Shown here: positions 24,345-35,512 of the stretch, piece after piece
Numbering within the stretch: position 1 is the first letter of the stretch
Layout of the letters: each line of letters opens with the position of its first letter
Source: Sipunculus nudus
Lineage: Eukaryota > Annelida > Sipuncula > Golfingiida > Sipunculidae
Length of the DNA stretch: 64,000 bases
Assembly: GCA_026874595.1 (NCBI GenBank)
Contig: CM049306.1
Coordinates: forward strand, 57,852,019-57,916,018
Direction of reading: 5' to 3'
Made by a program: the position numbers and the translations under genes
The notes under the pieces: model-generated
What the model saw: the letters and a program-made list of their open reading frames with translations, nothing else
Told to the model about the DNA's origin: nothing
Database searches by the model: none

Positions 24345-24634
24345 TCAGCATAGCTGATGATATGATGGAAAAAGACTGATGGTGACAGATGATGTTGTGG
24401 ATGAAGCCTGTGGTATAGCTCTCACTGATGGGGATACCGGCTGCTGCTGGACCACCATCCTCCTGCCATCCGCCCATACATCGGCCTGTTTATTATTGGT
24501 GTCCATGATGAAAGCGCAGGTCTCCAGTTGAGGGTCTGTATTTGTCTTACCAAACTGAGAATTCCTGGAATAACCAGGCCACCGTACAGACCCACCTGGG
24601 TGGCTTACTGGTGGTCTGTAGGCAGGCCAGGTAT
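24345..24634 (-). CDS. coding-like frame, downstream part of an interrupted exon
   Basis: The minus strand has an uninterrupted frame from the insertion boundary (24634) to TGA at 24345-24347. Its composition is well above local GC and reads like a cytoplasmic tail: a short Pro/Tyr-rich start (WPAYRPPVSHPGG), then CAFIMDTNNKQADVW, then a Ser/Thr/Pro stretch (SPSVRAIPQASSTTSS). Joined across the insertion with the piece at 25757-25819 the frame is continuous and acquires a PPAY motif, a ligand type for WW domains. No family is recognised. Other minus frames are also partly open, which weakens the call. An internal acceptor (GGCCTGCCTACAG before 24615) would give an alternative exon start. Confidence 0.4.
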
Positions 24635-24716
24635 ACCCGCAATTTCAAGGTTACTAGGTTACTCTGGGTACCACATCAGGTCAATGTCCTGAAGAGTAAT
24701 TAAATATCACTTAATT

Positions 24717-24942
24717 GGGGCCTGGACAGCCGAGTGGTAACAAACTCGGCTCCCTCCGCTTGTGACCAGGGTTCGATTTCCGGCGTGGCTATGAGAGTGG
24801 GGTGTGCATGGTTGTCCTGCCAAAGTCGGTGGTTTTCTCAGGGTCCTCCGGTTTCCCCACCTCCTGAAACTATACCGTTCTCCACAGGTGCCGTGCATTA
24901 GTGATACTAACTAGTTGTACAACCCACGTAATACAAATCAAG
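24717..24942 (+). mobile_element. tRNA-derived SINE, copy 1
   Basis: A 226-bp SINE sits between two copies of a 17-bp target duplication TTAAATATCACTTAATT (24700-24716 and 24943-24959). The head resembles tRNA-Ser/Leu: an A-box region CAGCCGAGTGGTAACAAAC and a B box GGGTTCGATTTCC. The middle has the conserved-looking segment GTGGTTTTCTCAGGGTCCTC then CGGTTTCCCCACC, akin to central domains shared by many invertebrate SINEs. The tail ends GTAATACAAATCAAG. Confidence 0.85.
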
Positions 24943-25278
24943 TTAAATATCACTTAATTAGAGCTAGTCGAAATGAGTGCCATAGGTTGCACCAGGTATT
25001 ATATAATTCACTCTCGGTTTGTCTATCAACATAAATTGAAAACAGGTTTCGTAGAAATGTTGTGGAGGGTAAGAAAAACACCCATAGAACAATCATAAAT
25101 TTTCTAGGTAATCTGAATCACCATGAACAATGTTTGATTAACAGAATGCTTCAAAGAATTTGTTCGACTATTTCATTATGATATAGTTATGGGTCGACCC
25201 GCAATTTCAAGGTCACTAGGTTACTCTGCGTACCGCATCAGGTCAATATCCTGAAGAGTTATTAAATATCACTTAATT

Positions 25279-25504
25279 GGGGCCTGGACAGCCGAGTGGT
25301 AACAAACTCGGCTCCCTCCGCTTGTGACAGGGGTTCGATTCCCGGCGTGGCTATGAGAGTGGGGTGTGCATGGTTGTCCTGCCAAAGTCGGTGGTTTTCT
25401 CTTGGTCCTCCGGTTTCCCCACCTCTTGAAACTATACCGTTCTCCACAGGTGCCGTGCATTAGTTATAATAACTAGTTGTACAACCCACGTAATACAAAT
25501 CAAG
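25279..25504 (+). mobile_element. tRNA-derived SINE, copy 2
   Basis: The second copy has the same 17-bp target duplication (25262-25278 and 25505-25521). Its B box is canonical (GGGTTCGATTCCC). Because both copies share the identical flanking target site, this is a duplicate of copy 1 or its ancestor and not a separate insertion. Confidence 0.85.
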
Positions 25505-25756
25505 TTAAATATCACTTAATTATAGCTAGCCGATATGAGTGCCACAAGTTGCACCAGGTATTATATAATTCACTCTCGGTTTGTCTATCAACATAAATTG
25601 AAAACAGGGTTTGTAGAAAGTTGTGGAGGGTTAGAAACACACCCATAGAACAATCATAAATTTTCTAGGTAATCTGAATCACCATAAACAATGTTTGATT
25701 CACAGAATGCTTCAAAGTATTTATTCGACTATTTCATTATGATACAGTTCTGGGTC

Positions 25757-25819
25757 GGTATAAGCGGGTGGTTTGAGGGTGATCGTGGCTGGGTTTTGAT
25801 GTCTACCACAACATCTTGA
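25757..25819 (-). CDS. upstream part of the interrupted frame
   Basis: On the minus strand a frame runs from just after a stop at 25820-25822 to the insertion edge, reading RHQNPATITLKPPAYT at its end. Removing the insert and one GGTAT puts it in frame with 24345-24634. A second frame here (starting HNQDVVVDIKTQ after the acceptor CACGGTTACAG) is also open, and in the joined sequence it would stop soon after. Which frame was coding is unresolved. Confidence 0.3.
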
Positions 25820-26503
25820 TTATGTCTGTAACCGTGCAGCTATAGAATATTGAAACTGGATGTTTTTACAAACGCGAGACAATAAAAAATCACTCTTGGT
25901 AGCCTCCACCCCCATATGCTGATGACGTTAGTAGTGACCGTGACATTGGACACTCGGTCGCCTGTTCCTACTGACCTGGTAGACTGAGGGTGTTTTCACA
26001 CGTGGTGCACGTAATCAACCTGCATACAGGGCGCACGCTCCAAGACGTGCCCCGCTGTTGGGCCCACAAATGTAAACGCTGTGTGAACATGAACCGTGCA
26101 AGAACAACGCAACATTGGGTGAATCGGACCGCACAGACTGCGTGGTTTCGGCGTGGCTGACAAAAACCACATTACTGTCTGTAACTCCATATGATTGTCC
26201 TTATTTACATGTGTCCCTTTATAATTTGTACAGGTTTAGGCTGTCTAAAAATAACCGAATCTTATTAATTATGTAGGAAAACAGATCATGTGTAATTGGG
26301 AGTAAATTAATTAAAGTCTATTATATGCTACGATCACTTATTACAAGAAAACCTTATAATTACAAATTATTATTATTATTAAGTTACTACATGAGATATA
26401 AAAGATATCAAGATGTACTTTGATAAACATAATTATCCATTTAAATGTTAACAATGTTAAATTATCTATATGAAAAACAAATCAAATTCGGAAGTCAAAA
26501 CTA

Positions 26504-26546
26504 AAAAAAAAAAAAAAACAAAAAAAAAAAAACAAAAAAAAAAAAC
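26504..26546. repeat. A-rich tract
   Basis: Three A runs separated by single C residues. Confidence 0.9.
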
Positions 26547-26859
26547 GTGAATCTGTCGGTGGTGCTTTAATTGAAATATCTGCTTCTTAGAGATTCCAAA
26601 AAAGAAAAATAAAGAGATAGTGTCCACAAACAATGTCTGTTGCCAGAATGTCACTATTTTGATATGCCTAACATTGTATAATATCCCGCGATGAATGTTT
26701 GCAAATTTGTGTGTGTTGCTTAAAAAATATTTAATCGTGTATTTCACTCACATAAAAAGGTATAACAAAAATTAAAAATGATAAAAATATTTATATCCGT
26801 TCTCGTTTTTCAATAAGATTAATTTTCTACAAAGCCGTTTTTACACTGCTGGCGTGTTA

Positions 26860-27850
26860 AATGCTAGCTTCAACATGCGGTATTCGAAACAGGTCGTGTT
26901 CATACTGCGTCGGCAAAAACGTATTCACTATTCAGTATCCCATTCGATAACTTATTCGCTTCACTTTATACGATTCGTTTTCATTTATAGCGCATGCGCG
27001 TAATACTAGTATTCTTCCTATTGTGAATATATTGCGGAAACGGTATTCCTCACGTATATACAGTAAAACGTTTGTTCCCACTGCGTTGATGCGAATGCTG
27101 TATTAATGAATTCACCGATGCGGATCATCGAAAACACGAATGAATACGAGTCAAGTTAGCGCCATATCAGCCCTCTGACATTGCGAGTAGATTACTGGCT
27201 GTCAGAGTGCCTTAACATCTAAGTCTGAGGAACGCATTATAAGGCCCCATGAGGATGCAAATATTTTGGTCATTTTTGACAACGCCTCGTGGCCTACAGG
27301 TACACTGTTTATTGACATAAACCAGACTAATCGTAAGCATTTTTTGTGTACTTTCTAACAACATCAAACCTGAGCGAGAAAAATTCCGGTTTAACTCAGC
27401 ATATTAGTAAACCCCTCCGCATGTTTGTTGAATTCCTGACCGCATGAATGCAGGCATGGCTCGCACGGGTTACCTGACGCAGCCAACTTGTACGCGGTAC
27501 AGGAAATGACTCGTTACCATAGAGACGGGATTTCAGTTTGGGTTGTGAGTTCACATGTATTCTCTTGAGTTAATTCATCATTCGTAGCATAATGTTAAGA
27601 ATATGGGCTGTTTAACACAATATGAATGTAACATGATGGAAGACCACTGGGATGAATTCCTTGATATTGCTTATATCACGACTAAAGTAGGCTTACCTGC
27701 CAATAACTATTGCCTACTGAGTCGGGTTGACAAGGCTACGAGTGAAGTGTGAGCGGAACGTGGATTTGGAAGCAGTAACACGGTTTTCGATAGCGAATAA
27801 ACTGACTTTACGAGTGTAGTGGGAAGACTGCTTTAGACTTGCACAACGCT
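26860..27850. other. moderately GC-rich segment, possible old repeat; NRF1-like site inside
   Basis: The left end (TTTTTACACTGCTGGCG, TTCATACTGCGTCGG) and right end (ACGAGTGTAGTGGGAAG) contain roughly complementary versions of a CCCACTGCG-type motif. This suggests a decayed inverted-repeat element, but the match is poor. A perfect palindrome GCGCATGCGC (26990-26999), the NRF1 core, lies within. No coding exon is convincing. Confidence 0.25.
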
Positions 27851-30014
27851 AATACCTTTTTGTCTGATTTTGTGCCTGAGCAGTTTAACTGTAGGCACTA
27901 CGTGACCGAGATAGCCCGAGCAAAAAAAGCTCTATTGGAATTCGTGAAAAGCATCTTTAAAAAAACTAATGGTGGTAGTGGTTAAGCATGCTTATACTGA
28001 AGAAGCGCCCTGTACACTTTGCTGTTGAAGGACTTGCGCGCCCACTCACAGAAAACAAAACGCCGTCATGTCATACAAGGTTTTTGAACCTATAATTGTC
28101 TGACCTCTCCCACCTTCAAACAGCCTCGCTGCCTTGGTATATATATTAGAAGGAGGTCAGCAAAAATTATTTATGTGTATAAGCGAAAAATTTAAAATCC
28201 AGGCAGGTTTCTGTTTTTCAACACATTACATGCAAATATATACTATAGCAGAAGATTGAGGATATATAGTCCAAATTATTAATTCAATGTCCAGTATTAT
28301 ATAGCTACCAAATTACATAGTAAAGGGCTGCATGTTGTTTTTTATGTTCTCTGCTAGGAAAGATGTATCAGGATATCAAGATAGCATTGTCTGTTTCTTC
28401 CAGAAGTTGCACTGGTTTATGTGTCCGCCAGAGAGGCAGTTATCATCGAACTGGTACGATTTATATATATATATATACAGATAACAGCAACATTTTTCCT
28501 GCTCATACTCAAACATGCCAGATATGCTGCCGTAAGCTAATGGTCCAGCTTATTATGCACAGAAACATGGAAGTGCAGTATATTAAGCCTCCAATAATTT
28601 TATTATGTATTACTTTGCACACGGTACCTGCCGTCAGTCTACCTTGATATGCGGCAGAAGATGCCGGACTTTATTTGACAGGATATAGTGCACAAAGAGA
28701 CCACGGTTGAACTAAGAACACCCTCGAAAACATAACCAGTTTCGGTTTTTAGTAAAATCGGTTGTCCTGTTTTTCGATGGTAACAATCTTGTTTGACAAA
28801 TCATAAATAAAGCTCATAATTTTTTGAAAGAAGAAGAAGTAAAAAAGAAACGATTACAGCTTTTTCCCAATTAAGGTAATAGAATTACCTTCTGTTTCTA
28901 TTATAATTTAAAGCCTGATCAGTGCAATGTTATTTTTGACAGAGCGGTCTTTTTTATATGAATGATATAATCAACTATAATGATATAGCTGCATTGTTAT
29001 TTTAAGTAATATTTAATCGAAATCCAACACCTAGAGTCTGTTTATCTGTGATCATTACCTCCGCCATAGATGCTGATGTGATCTGAATGCATGATCAGTC
29101 AAATTAACCCCCTTTTGTTTGCCAGTTTGTTGTATTGATTGCACAATAACTCCCGACTCTCAATTAATTTCGCTGATATTTTGTGAAAGAGCAGTCTGTT
29201 TGGTCAATGAAGTAGAGATTTATTTTTGGTGTGGATCGATTAAACTTGGTGTGGGTCTTGATCCGCCTTGTTTGTCTGCTTTATACACAAAATCTTCTGA
29301 AGTCCCCAGTGAATTTCAATGAATGTGGAGGAGATTTAACTGTAGGGTGGTTCGGTTATGAATTTGAATGTAGATGGGTTGTAGGACGTAGCCAAGTAGT
29401 TATAGCGTATAGGAGAAAGTCCTCGATAAAAAGCCTGAAGGTGCCTTACAGGCAAAATAGGGAAATCTCAACAGAACTTCACATTAGATACCATTATCCG
29501 GCGACAGGTTTTGTATTCTGGATAATTTCTAGCCCCGTGCATATATAAAACCTGATATCCCTGAGGCAAAAAAATCTTATCGTATGGTTACCTTGACCTT
29601 CCTTCAGTATTAAGTATCACCAACACGCTGGATGTAGATCCAGGCAATGCCTGTATGGTTCAGGTAGCCATTCTTGTAGTTTGTTTCAATAGTATCACTC
29701 AGTATACCAACAACATCAGTGGATGGAAGAATTAACAAACACCTTCAAAGTGTTTATATAATCTGTCGCCATTTTGCAATTTTAAGGTTTCGGCGAAACC
29801 GGAACACAACCTGAGATATTTTCTGTCCTTTCTTTCAACATACAAACTGAACGGCTGCCAGGAATAAGTAAGAAAACCTCCAGTTTTGTGCAAATTACCT
29901 GAGGTTTATAAAAGCTCTTCAGTGTGGAAAGTATTTACTATGTATGATTATCATACTTCCTGTTGCAATCTTATGCAGAAACTGTGACGAAAACTTGCGA
30001 CGGAAAAAGCGGAC
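27851..30014. other. no gene recognised
   Basis: AT-rich sequence. A 105-codon open frame at 29231-29548 has no splice context or recognisable product. A short TA run lies at 28462-28478. Confidence 0.35.
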
Positions 30015-30146
30015 ATGGTCGTTCAGCATTATGTCCAAGACAAACCACATTACGTGGAATATTGGACTCGCGATGTGTGTATGCATGAACATGTAACCAA
30101 AATAAAACTAAACGAAAGCGGAGAACTTCAACTGAATTCTAGGAAG
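30015..30146 (+). CDS. candidate first coding exon, function unknown
   Basis: An ATG at 30015 has a good context (GCGGACATGG) with an in-frame stop 24 bases upstream. It opens 44 codons of ordinary composition (MVVQHYVQDKPHYVEYW, then NESGELQLNSRK) and ends AAG at a moderate donor GTGATA (30147). The frame continues past the donor into a lower-complexity stretch for 41 more codons. No signal peptide or known domain is seen. Confidence 0.27.
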
Positions 30147-31499
30147 GTGATATTCGTATATTTTTTTTCGCGACATCTGGGGAAAGGATGCTCCGTATAT
30201 TGTGCTGAATACAGTTTAATTAAATTTGCCAGTTTTGCTGAGCAGGAGACAAGAGTCAGTCATTTACTATAACTAATGACAGTACTTAAAAGGTAGACCA
30301 TATGATTCGGATGCTAAATGTGTGTAACGCCTGCTGGCATTCTGTACAGTTTTGTGCACTTTTTGCTTGGCCCCAGGGTCTGTTTCTTACCCTCTTTTTA
30401 TGGCTTGGTGTTTTTATGCCTGTGCTAGGCAAGCGGAGCATTTCTACTGTTTATCTGTATAAAATGAATGACGGCAACTGTGAACATGCCTGCCGGATGT
30501 AGAGAGCAGGATCGCACAGAATAGTCTGGTGGGTGGTTCTGCATGTAAGCAGATAACTGGGCTCATTTATACTATCATAACAGTAAAGACTCCATTCTGT
30601 TTGAGATAAAGGCGTGTTTATTTAGTTTTGTAAGCGCCGGTGGGAGGCAAGATATATATCCATGCCGCCAAAAGTATACAAGACTTGATAGGTACATGAC
30701 CCCGATACGGTATTGTTATAAAGGGTTATTGTATTGTACTTAAATTTATATATAAACATACGTTATAACAGTTCTAATTAGCACTTTATCATTTTGTAAT
30801 GAATTTACTATTTGTGTTATATGTATGTTTATAATAACAATGATTTTATCTCAGTGTGTTCGCCAGCTTCATTCAACTTCGGAATATTTAAGAAATGTCA
30901 TGTTCCAGACAGATTTCTTCACGAATGCATCACAAGTCTGCACGTATACACGGAAAAGAAAATGTGTGACATCGTAAAACGCTTTAACTGTCACTGCTTA
31001 AAATAAAACAGAGGACGTCGGCTGAACAGTCTCTGGGAACACATAGGTACAAGCTCAAGTATAGTTCGAGTACTAGTGTCGCATGTGTCTTGGGAAATGA
31101 AGTAAAACAGTCCCGCCAGCAGAACTCCAACTTGATAAGGCCACCCCAAGGTTATCTCATCGTGTTTGGTGACAATAACGTTTTTCTTACATTGCCCGGA
31201 TGTGGCTCATCCCAATTTAGCTGAATTAAAATGTACCATGTCCTCGGCAACAAGGGGAAAATTTTACGAGGTTTACCGAGTAATGCCGAGTGGAGTACGC
31301 ACGAGTTCCGTAACTTATATTTTCAGTTTGATCACAATTGCCCTTAAACTCTTTGAATGTGCGCCTTTTTTTATTGGGGGGGGGGGGGGGGGGATTTGGG
31401 TTGAGGTCGATCATGAATCCAGGGCAAGGGTGTATCAGTTAAACTGATTTCTGATTGTTATTCTCTCTATACCAAATATGTACATAATAATGCTAATTA

Positions 31500-33081
31500 G
31501 GCCCCGCTTAAAAAAGGGGTAACCTATGGTGATCGCGTGGACCGTCCGTCCGTACTTCCGTCTTTCCGACCGTCGTTGATGCTTTCCTTCGCTCGCATTA
31601 TCTCAATGGAAATATGTTTGATATTTCTCAAATTTATAGGGATGATTGCTGTCAATGAGGGCTCTAGACCTTTCGAATTACAGACCAGTTCAAATTGCAA
31701 CTTGGCCGCCAGAGCACAATTGGAGATTTTCTTTCACACTCAATATATCAACGAGAATATACTTGATCTTTCTCAAATTCACAGGTATGATTGATGCTTA
31801 TAATGGCTCCAGCCGTGTCGATCTGTGATTTTCTTTTGCGAAAATTATACAGAATATAGATACCCATCTGACTCCTGTTATATCCATTATGGCTGCCAGG
31901 CAAAATCCTTTCGTAATAACATTTTATGATTTTATTGAGTGTGATGATAAACTTCAGACCAATCTGACATGCAATATGACCACAGGGCTGCCATTTTTAG
32001 AAACTGGCAATCAGGGGCCCTAACTGAGAACCACTGCAGCCCCAAACCTCAAGTCTTGACATAATGTTACACAGAATCTTGCCGAAAACGGACAGGTTTA
32101 TATTTTCCTTATATATAAGCGAAGTATGGGCCGGTCCTATATTTGAATTTACGTGCCAGTATATCAAAGTTGTCTGCATATGTAGTCATGTGGAGTGGAA
32201 TCTGGATCAGGTTTTAATTACTGTCCCACTGTTTCTAATTCAATGCCATGGACAAACCTATGGTGTGTAAATCCCTTTGGTGTTTTGGTGACTGTTTTGC
32301 ATTTGACTAGATCATGAACGGTTACAGATCGGATGCATGGATTGCACATGCGGCCACGTGTTACTCATGAATAGCAGGCAGCTGAGAGAATGGGGAAGCC
32401 TAGCAGAGCTGATGATTTCTTGTTCTTCGCTTTACGGTTGCACTGTTCAGTGTCGTTAATTTTATAAAGAAAACTCTTACTATTAAATGGACCGAATCAT
32501 CACGTATACCAGGCATGTTAAATTTACATAAAATATAGCATTTTAAAATATATCTGCAAATTTGTTGTTCTACAGCTGTTTTCTTACTCCTGTACACAAC
32601 AAGTTGATTACAACAATTCAAGTATCTGAATAACTATTGCAATGATGGCCATGAGTCTTTGCATGAAAATTGATCATGGAGTGTTCCATCAATTCCTGCA
32701 GACTAGTGGCACCACCTCTATTTTTTAAAATTTTTACGCATATTCTTCTCTATTTTTGAGACCTTCAAATGATGTGTCATCTTTTAATAGGGCACAAACC
32801 GTCACTGTTGGACCTAGAATCTTCTAACTTGACATCCAGGGAGGTCCTTAAAACATCTTCTTGAAAACCTTAAATTAGGTCATAGTGAAAGAACTCGATG
32901 TTAACACTCTATTTGTCAGGTGGGCTTAAATGGTAGCAGCTGGATGTAGCATAAGGTCACTGTAACCATTTTCTGAGGCCTATTGGCAAAATGCATGATT
33001 TTGAACACTCTGAGACTCATTTTGCCCATTGATAAAGATTCCTTGAATTCAGCTGAGCGTCATGGCCCATTGGCCACTTGT
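31500..33081 (+). mobile_element. module-type interspersed element, Helentron/Pearl-like architecture
   Basis: The left end has a CCCC...GGGG hairpin (GCCCCGCTTAAAAAAGGGG) followed by a CCGTCCGTCCGT tract. Degenerate modules repeat at about 142 bases (TTTCTCAAATTNA-AGGNATGATTG at about 31635 and 31777). The right end at 33049-33081 has TCAGCTGAGC plus the palindrome GGCCCATTGGCC and CTTGT, matching the 3' ends of the elements at 62926 and 36611. The 5' end differs from those, so 31500 and 33081 may belong to two nested or adjacent elements. No protein is encoded. Confidence 0.5.
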
Positions 33082-33738
33082 CTGTAGTCCATGGTCTGTA
33101 GGTAGCAGTGTCTATATAGAATGAGGACGAAGTGAATTAAATGATAAGACTGAGATGTCGTTTAATATTAAGTGTTCTATATATCGGATTTAAGAATTTA
33201 TACTCGGTCGGAAGTCAAAATCTGAAATTAGGATACTATAGCGAACATCTAAGGTTCTAAGACTTCGCCATTCTGTCTTGCCGGCACTCCCTTGGCCGTG
33301 GACCTTCTGCTCAAAGAATCGTTCCTATCAGGTCTATGGCAGCTAGTTACGCTCGCTCTCACAGACCTTGATCCAGTGAGCCCCTCTGGAGTCCATTTCA
33401 TTAATAATGAACAAGCTGCAAGTTGTTCGGGCCGAAATCACAACTAGAAATCAATAAATGTAAACAATACACCGAAACCATGCCAACTGAACAAGAACTC
33501 ATGCACAAGAAACAGGACAGGCTAATACTTCTTTATTGGAATGGTTAAATTCTACATGTCATCTCGGAGATACTAAACATTTAGTCGGGACACCTTACCC
33601 AACGTCCGCATAGAACAAGTTGACACGAGTCATTTGATTGGTTAAATTGCCTTGCTCTTTATGTATGAAATGACGCCAGACGCTCACTGAATCTGAAACC
33701 AGGTATTTGATAGAGTAGCTAATTGCCACACATAACTG

Positions 33739-34584
33739 TTAAGCCCCTTTCACACATTCACGGATAGCAACAGGGGTCGCCCCGGACCTTAATCCGTGGT
33801 GTTCCGGGGACAGCAGCGCGATTATGTAAATCATGCTTTCACATATTCACGGATAGCAACACGGATAATCCCGGAGCATCGTTCTGGAATCATCCGTGTT
33901 ATCTACGGAATCGCCGTGTAAACACCGGGCATCATCGTGTTAACACCGTGTTGCATCCGTAGTGATCCTTGGTGCACCAGCATGATCGGAGAAAAAACTT
34001 AAGCCCCTTTCACACATTCACGGATAGCAACAGGGATCACCCGGACCTTAATCCGTGGTGTTCCGGGGACAGCAGCGCGATTTCGTAAATCGGGCTTTCA
34101 CATATTCACGGATAGCAACACGGATAATCCCGGAGCATCGTTTCGGAATCATCCGTGTTATCTACGGCATCGCTGTGTAAACACCTGCATGGCATCACAT
34201 TGTTGCATCCGTAGTGATCCTTGGTGCACCAGCATGATCGGAGAAAAAACTTAAACTTGCACCCGGAAAGTGCCGGTCTCAATACGGAGCACCCGGTGGC
34301 TACACGGTGACTCCCGGATGTATCCGGTGGCTACACGGAGGTGCACGGTGCCTACAAGGAGTGATACGGATGATTTTTCATTCATGTACTCCGGGACGAA
34401 ACATTGTGCAGGTTTAATTTTTTCTCCGGACATGGCGGTGCGCAATGGATTACTATGGATGCAACACGGTGTTAACACGGTGATGCCCGGAGTTTACACA
34501 GTGATGACGGAGTCAACACGGATGATCCCGGTACGATGATCCGGGATGATCCGTGATGCTATCCGTGAATGTGTGAAAGGGGCT
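33739..34584. mobile_element. TTAA-flanked foldback element with duplicated left end
   Basis: The left terminus GCCCCTTTCACACATTCACG (from 33743, after TTAA) and the right terminus (34557-34583) are 27-bp perfect inverted repeats. The left end recurs at 34003, again after TTAA, making units of 260 and 252 bases. The right arm (about 34411-34583) pairs over about 170 bases with 34093-34262, including the shared GGAGAAAAAA-TTAA-TGCAC segment. The loop is full of CGG/GATCCG motifs. No coding capacity. TTAA targets suggest a Kolobok- or piggyBac-like superfamily; the right flank reads TCAG, so the target duplication is not intact. Confidence 0.8.
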
Positions 34585-34638
34585 CAGAGGTACAACGGCC
34601 AAAACATCAGTTTTCCCCCGTCGTGTCAATCTTTTATT

Positions 34639-34915
34639 TTAAGGCCCATTCACACTGAGCGCTGCGCCGCGCCGCGCTGCAGAAAATGTTGAGTAGTACA
34701 TGCATATACACTTGGGTGTCCACACCAAACGCCGAGCTGTGCAGCGCCGCAAAGCAAATGTGAATAAAGTTAAAACCTTCTCCGCTTTGCAACGCCGCAA
34801 AAATGCCCAGCCGTATAGTATTTGCAGCGCTTTGCAGCGCCGTTCGGCGCTGCAGCGCCGCACTGCGCTGCAAAGTGTATCCGGCGGCGCGGCGCACTGC
34901 AGGCTGCGGAAGAAT
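34639..34915. mobile_element. GC-rich TTAA-type element
   Basis: It begins TTAAGGCCCATTCACACTG and has GCGCTGCGCCGCGCCGC near the left end, with a complementary CGGCGCGGCGCACTGC near the right end (34880-34897). In between, GCAGCGCCGC-like units recur. It lies 55 bases from the previous element and shares its TTAA plus G(G)CCC-N-TTCACAC start. The terminal CACAC-type right end is missing, so it is probably truncated. Confidence 0.6.
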
Positions 34916-35008
34916 GCATGGTATGTTTTATATCAAGGTATACGGCCAAGGTATACATGTACTTGCATATGCGGGGGGATCTGAGCATATTATTTGTCAT
35001 GAGTATAT

Positions 35009-35512
35009 TTGCTGGAATTGAAACAAATGATAAAATACATGGATAGCGGCATATTTGAAGCAAATTTACAAGGGTTTAAAAGGTGTTTAACATTTCAGAT
35101 ATCATATAAGATAAATATAATTCTTAAAGAAATAAACTTGTGCAATATTTATAAATATAGGTGCAGGTTTTCTGAATCCATGGCAGTATCAATGGAAGTG
35201 CTGTTACAAACTTCACCTTCAGCCCCTGTTGGCAAAAAGTCCCATGTTCTCCGCCGCAACCTCAACGAAACAATTCTTTATCCGGTACGAGAAACAAATA
35301 GTCCCCATAGAATAATTCACTACACCTGTCCTTATTTTTATTCTGGTAGTTCAAATATCATACTTGTGTTATTTGTTCAGCCCTTCCCGTATATGGTTTC
35401 TATGAACAAAAAAATAAACCTGTCTGCTGGTGTCTTTATATTTCTTACTGCCCATATTTTCTTCACTTTAGTTCAGACAGTCTTAATGATTTTGATGCGG
35501 CCCTACATATAG
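35009..35512 (+). CDS. longest open frame in the window (167 codons), doubtful
   Basis: The frame starts MLELKQMIKYMD and ends with a hydrophobic stretch (about residues 137-163) that could be one membrane segment. It lacks a recognisable family, a good start context or flanking promoter signals. Internal AG/GT sites do not clearly define an exon. The opposite strand also has an open stretch here. It may be a decayed element or chance. Confidence 0.15.
   Translation: MLELKQMIKYMDSGIFEANLQGFKRCLTFQISYKINIILKEINLCNIYKYRCRFSESMAVSMEVLLQTSPSAPVGKKSHVLRRNLNETILYPVRETNSPHRIIHYTCPYFYSGSSNIILVLFVQPFPYMVSMNKKINLSAGVFIFLTAHIFFTLVQTVLMILMRPYI

Larger units (their letters stand above)
24635..25756. mobile_element. 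1.1-kb tandem-dimer insertion flanked by GGTAT
   Basis: Two direct copies, 24635-25196 and 25197-25757, are about 562 bp each and clearly homologous throughout. The whole block is flanked by GGTAT at 24630-24634 and 25757-25761, which looks like a 5-bp target duplication with one base of ambiguity at the right end. Units begin ACCCGCAATTTC and end TGGGTCG, so only a minimal ACCC/GGGT terminal inversion is seen. Each unit contains the same SINE. No transposase is encoded. Either a non-autonomous DNA element inserted as, or later became, a dimer, or a segment was duplicated. Confidence 0.6.

Noticed and set aside
24717-25504. Functional tRNA genes
   Set aside because: A and B boxes are present, but the acceptor and anticodon stems do not fold. 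Target duplications show they are SINEs.
31196-31225. 30-base minus-strand exon LNWDEPHPGN with GTAAGA donor
   Set aside because: Too short to separate from chance and no neighbouring exon in phase.
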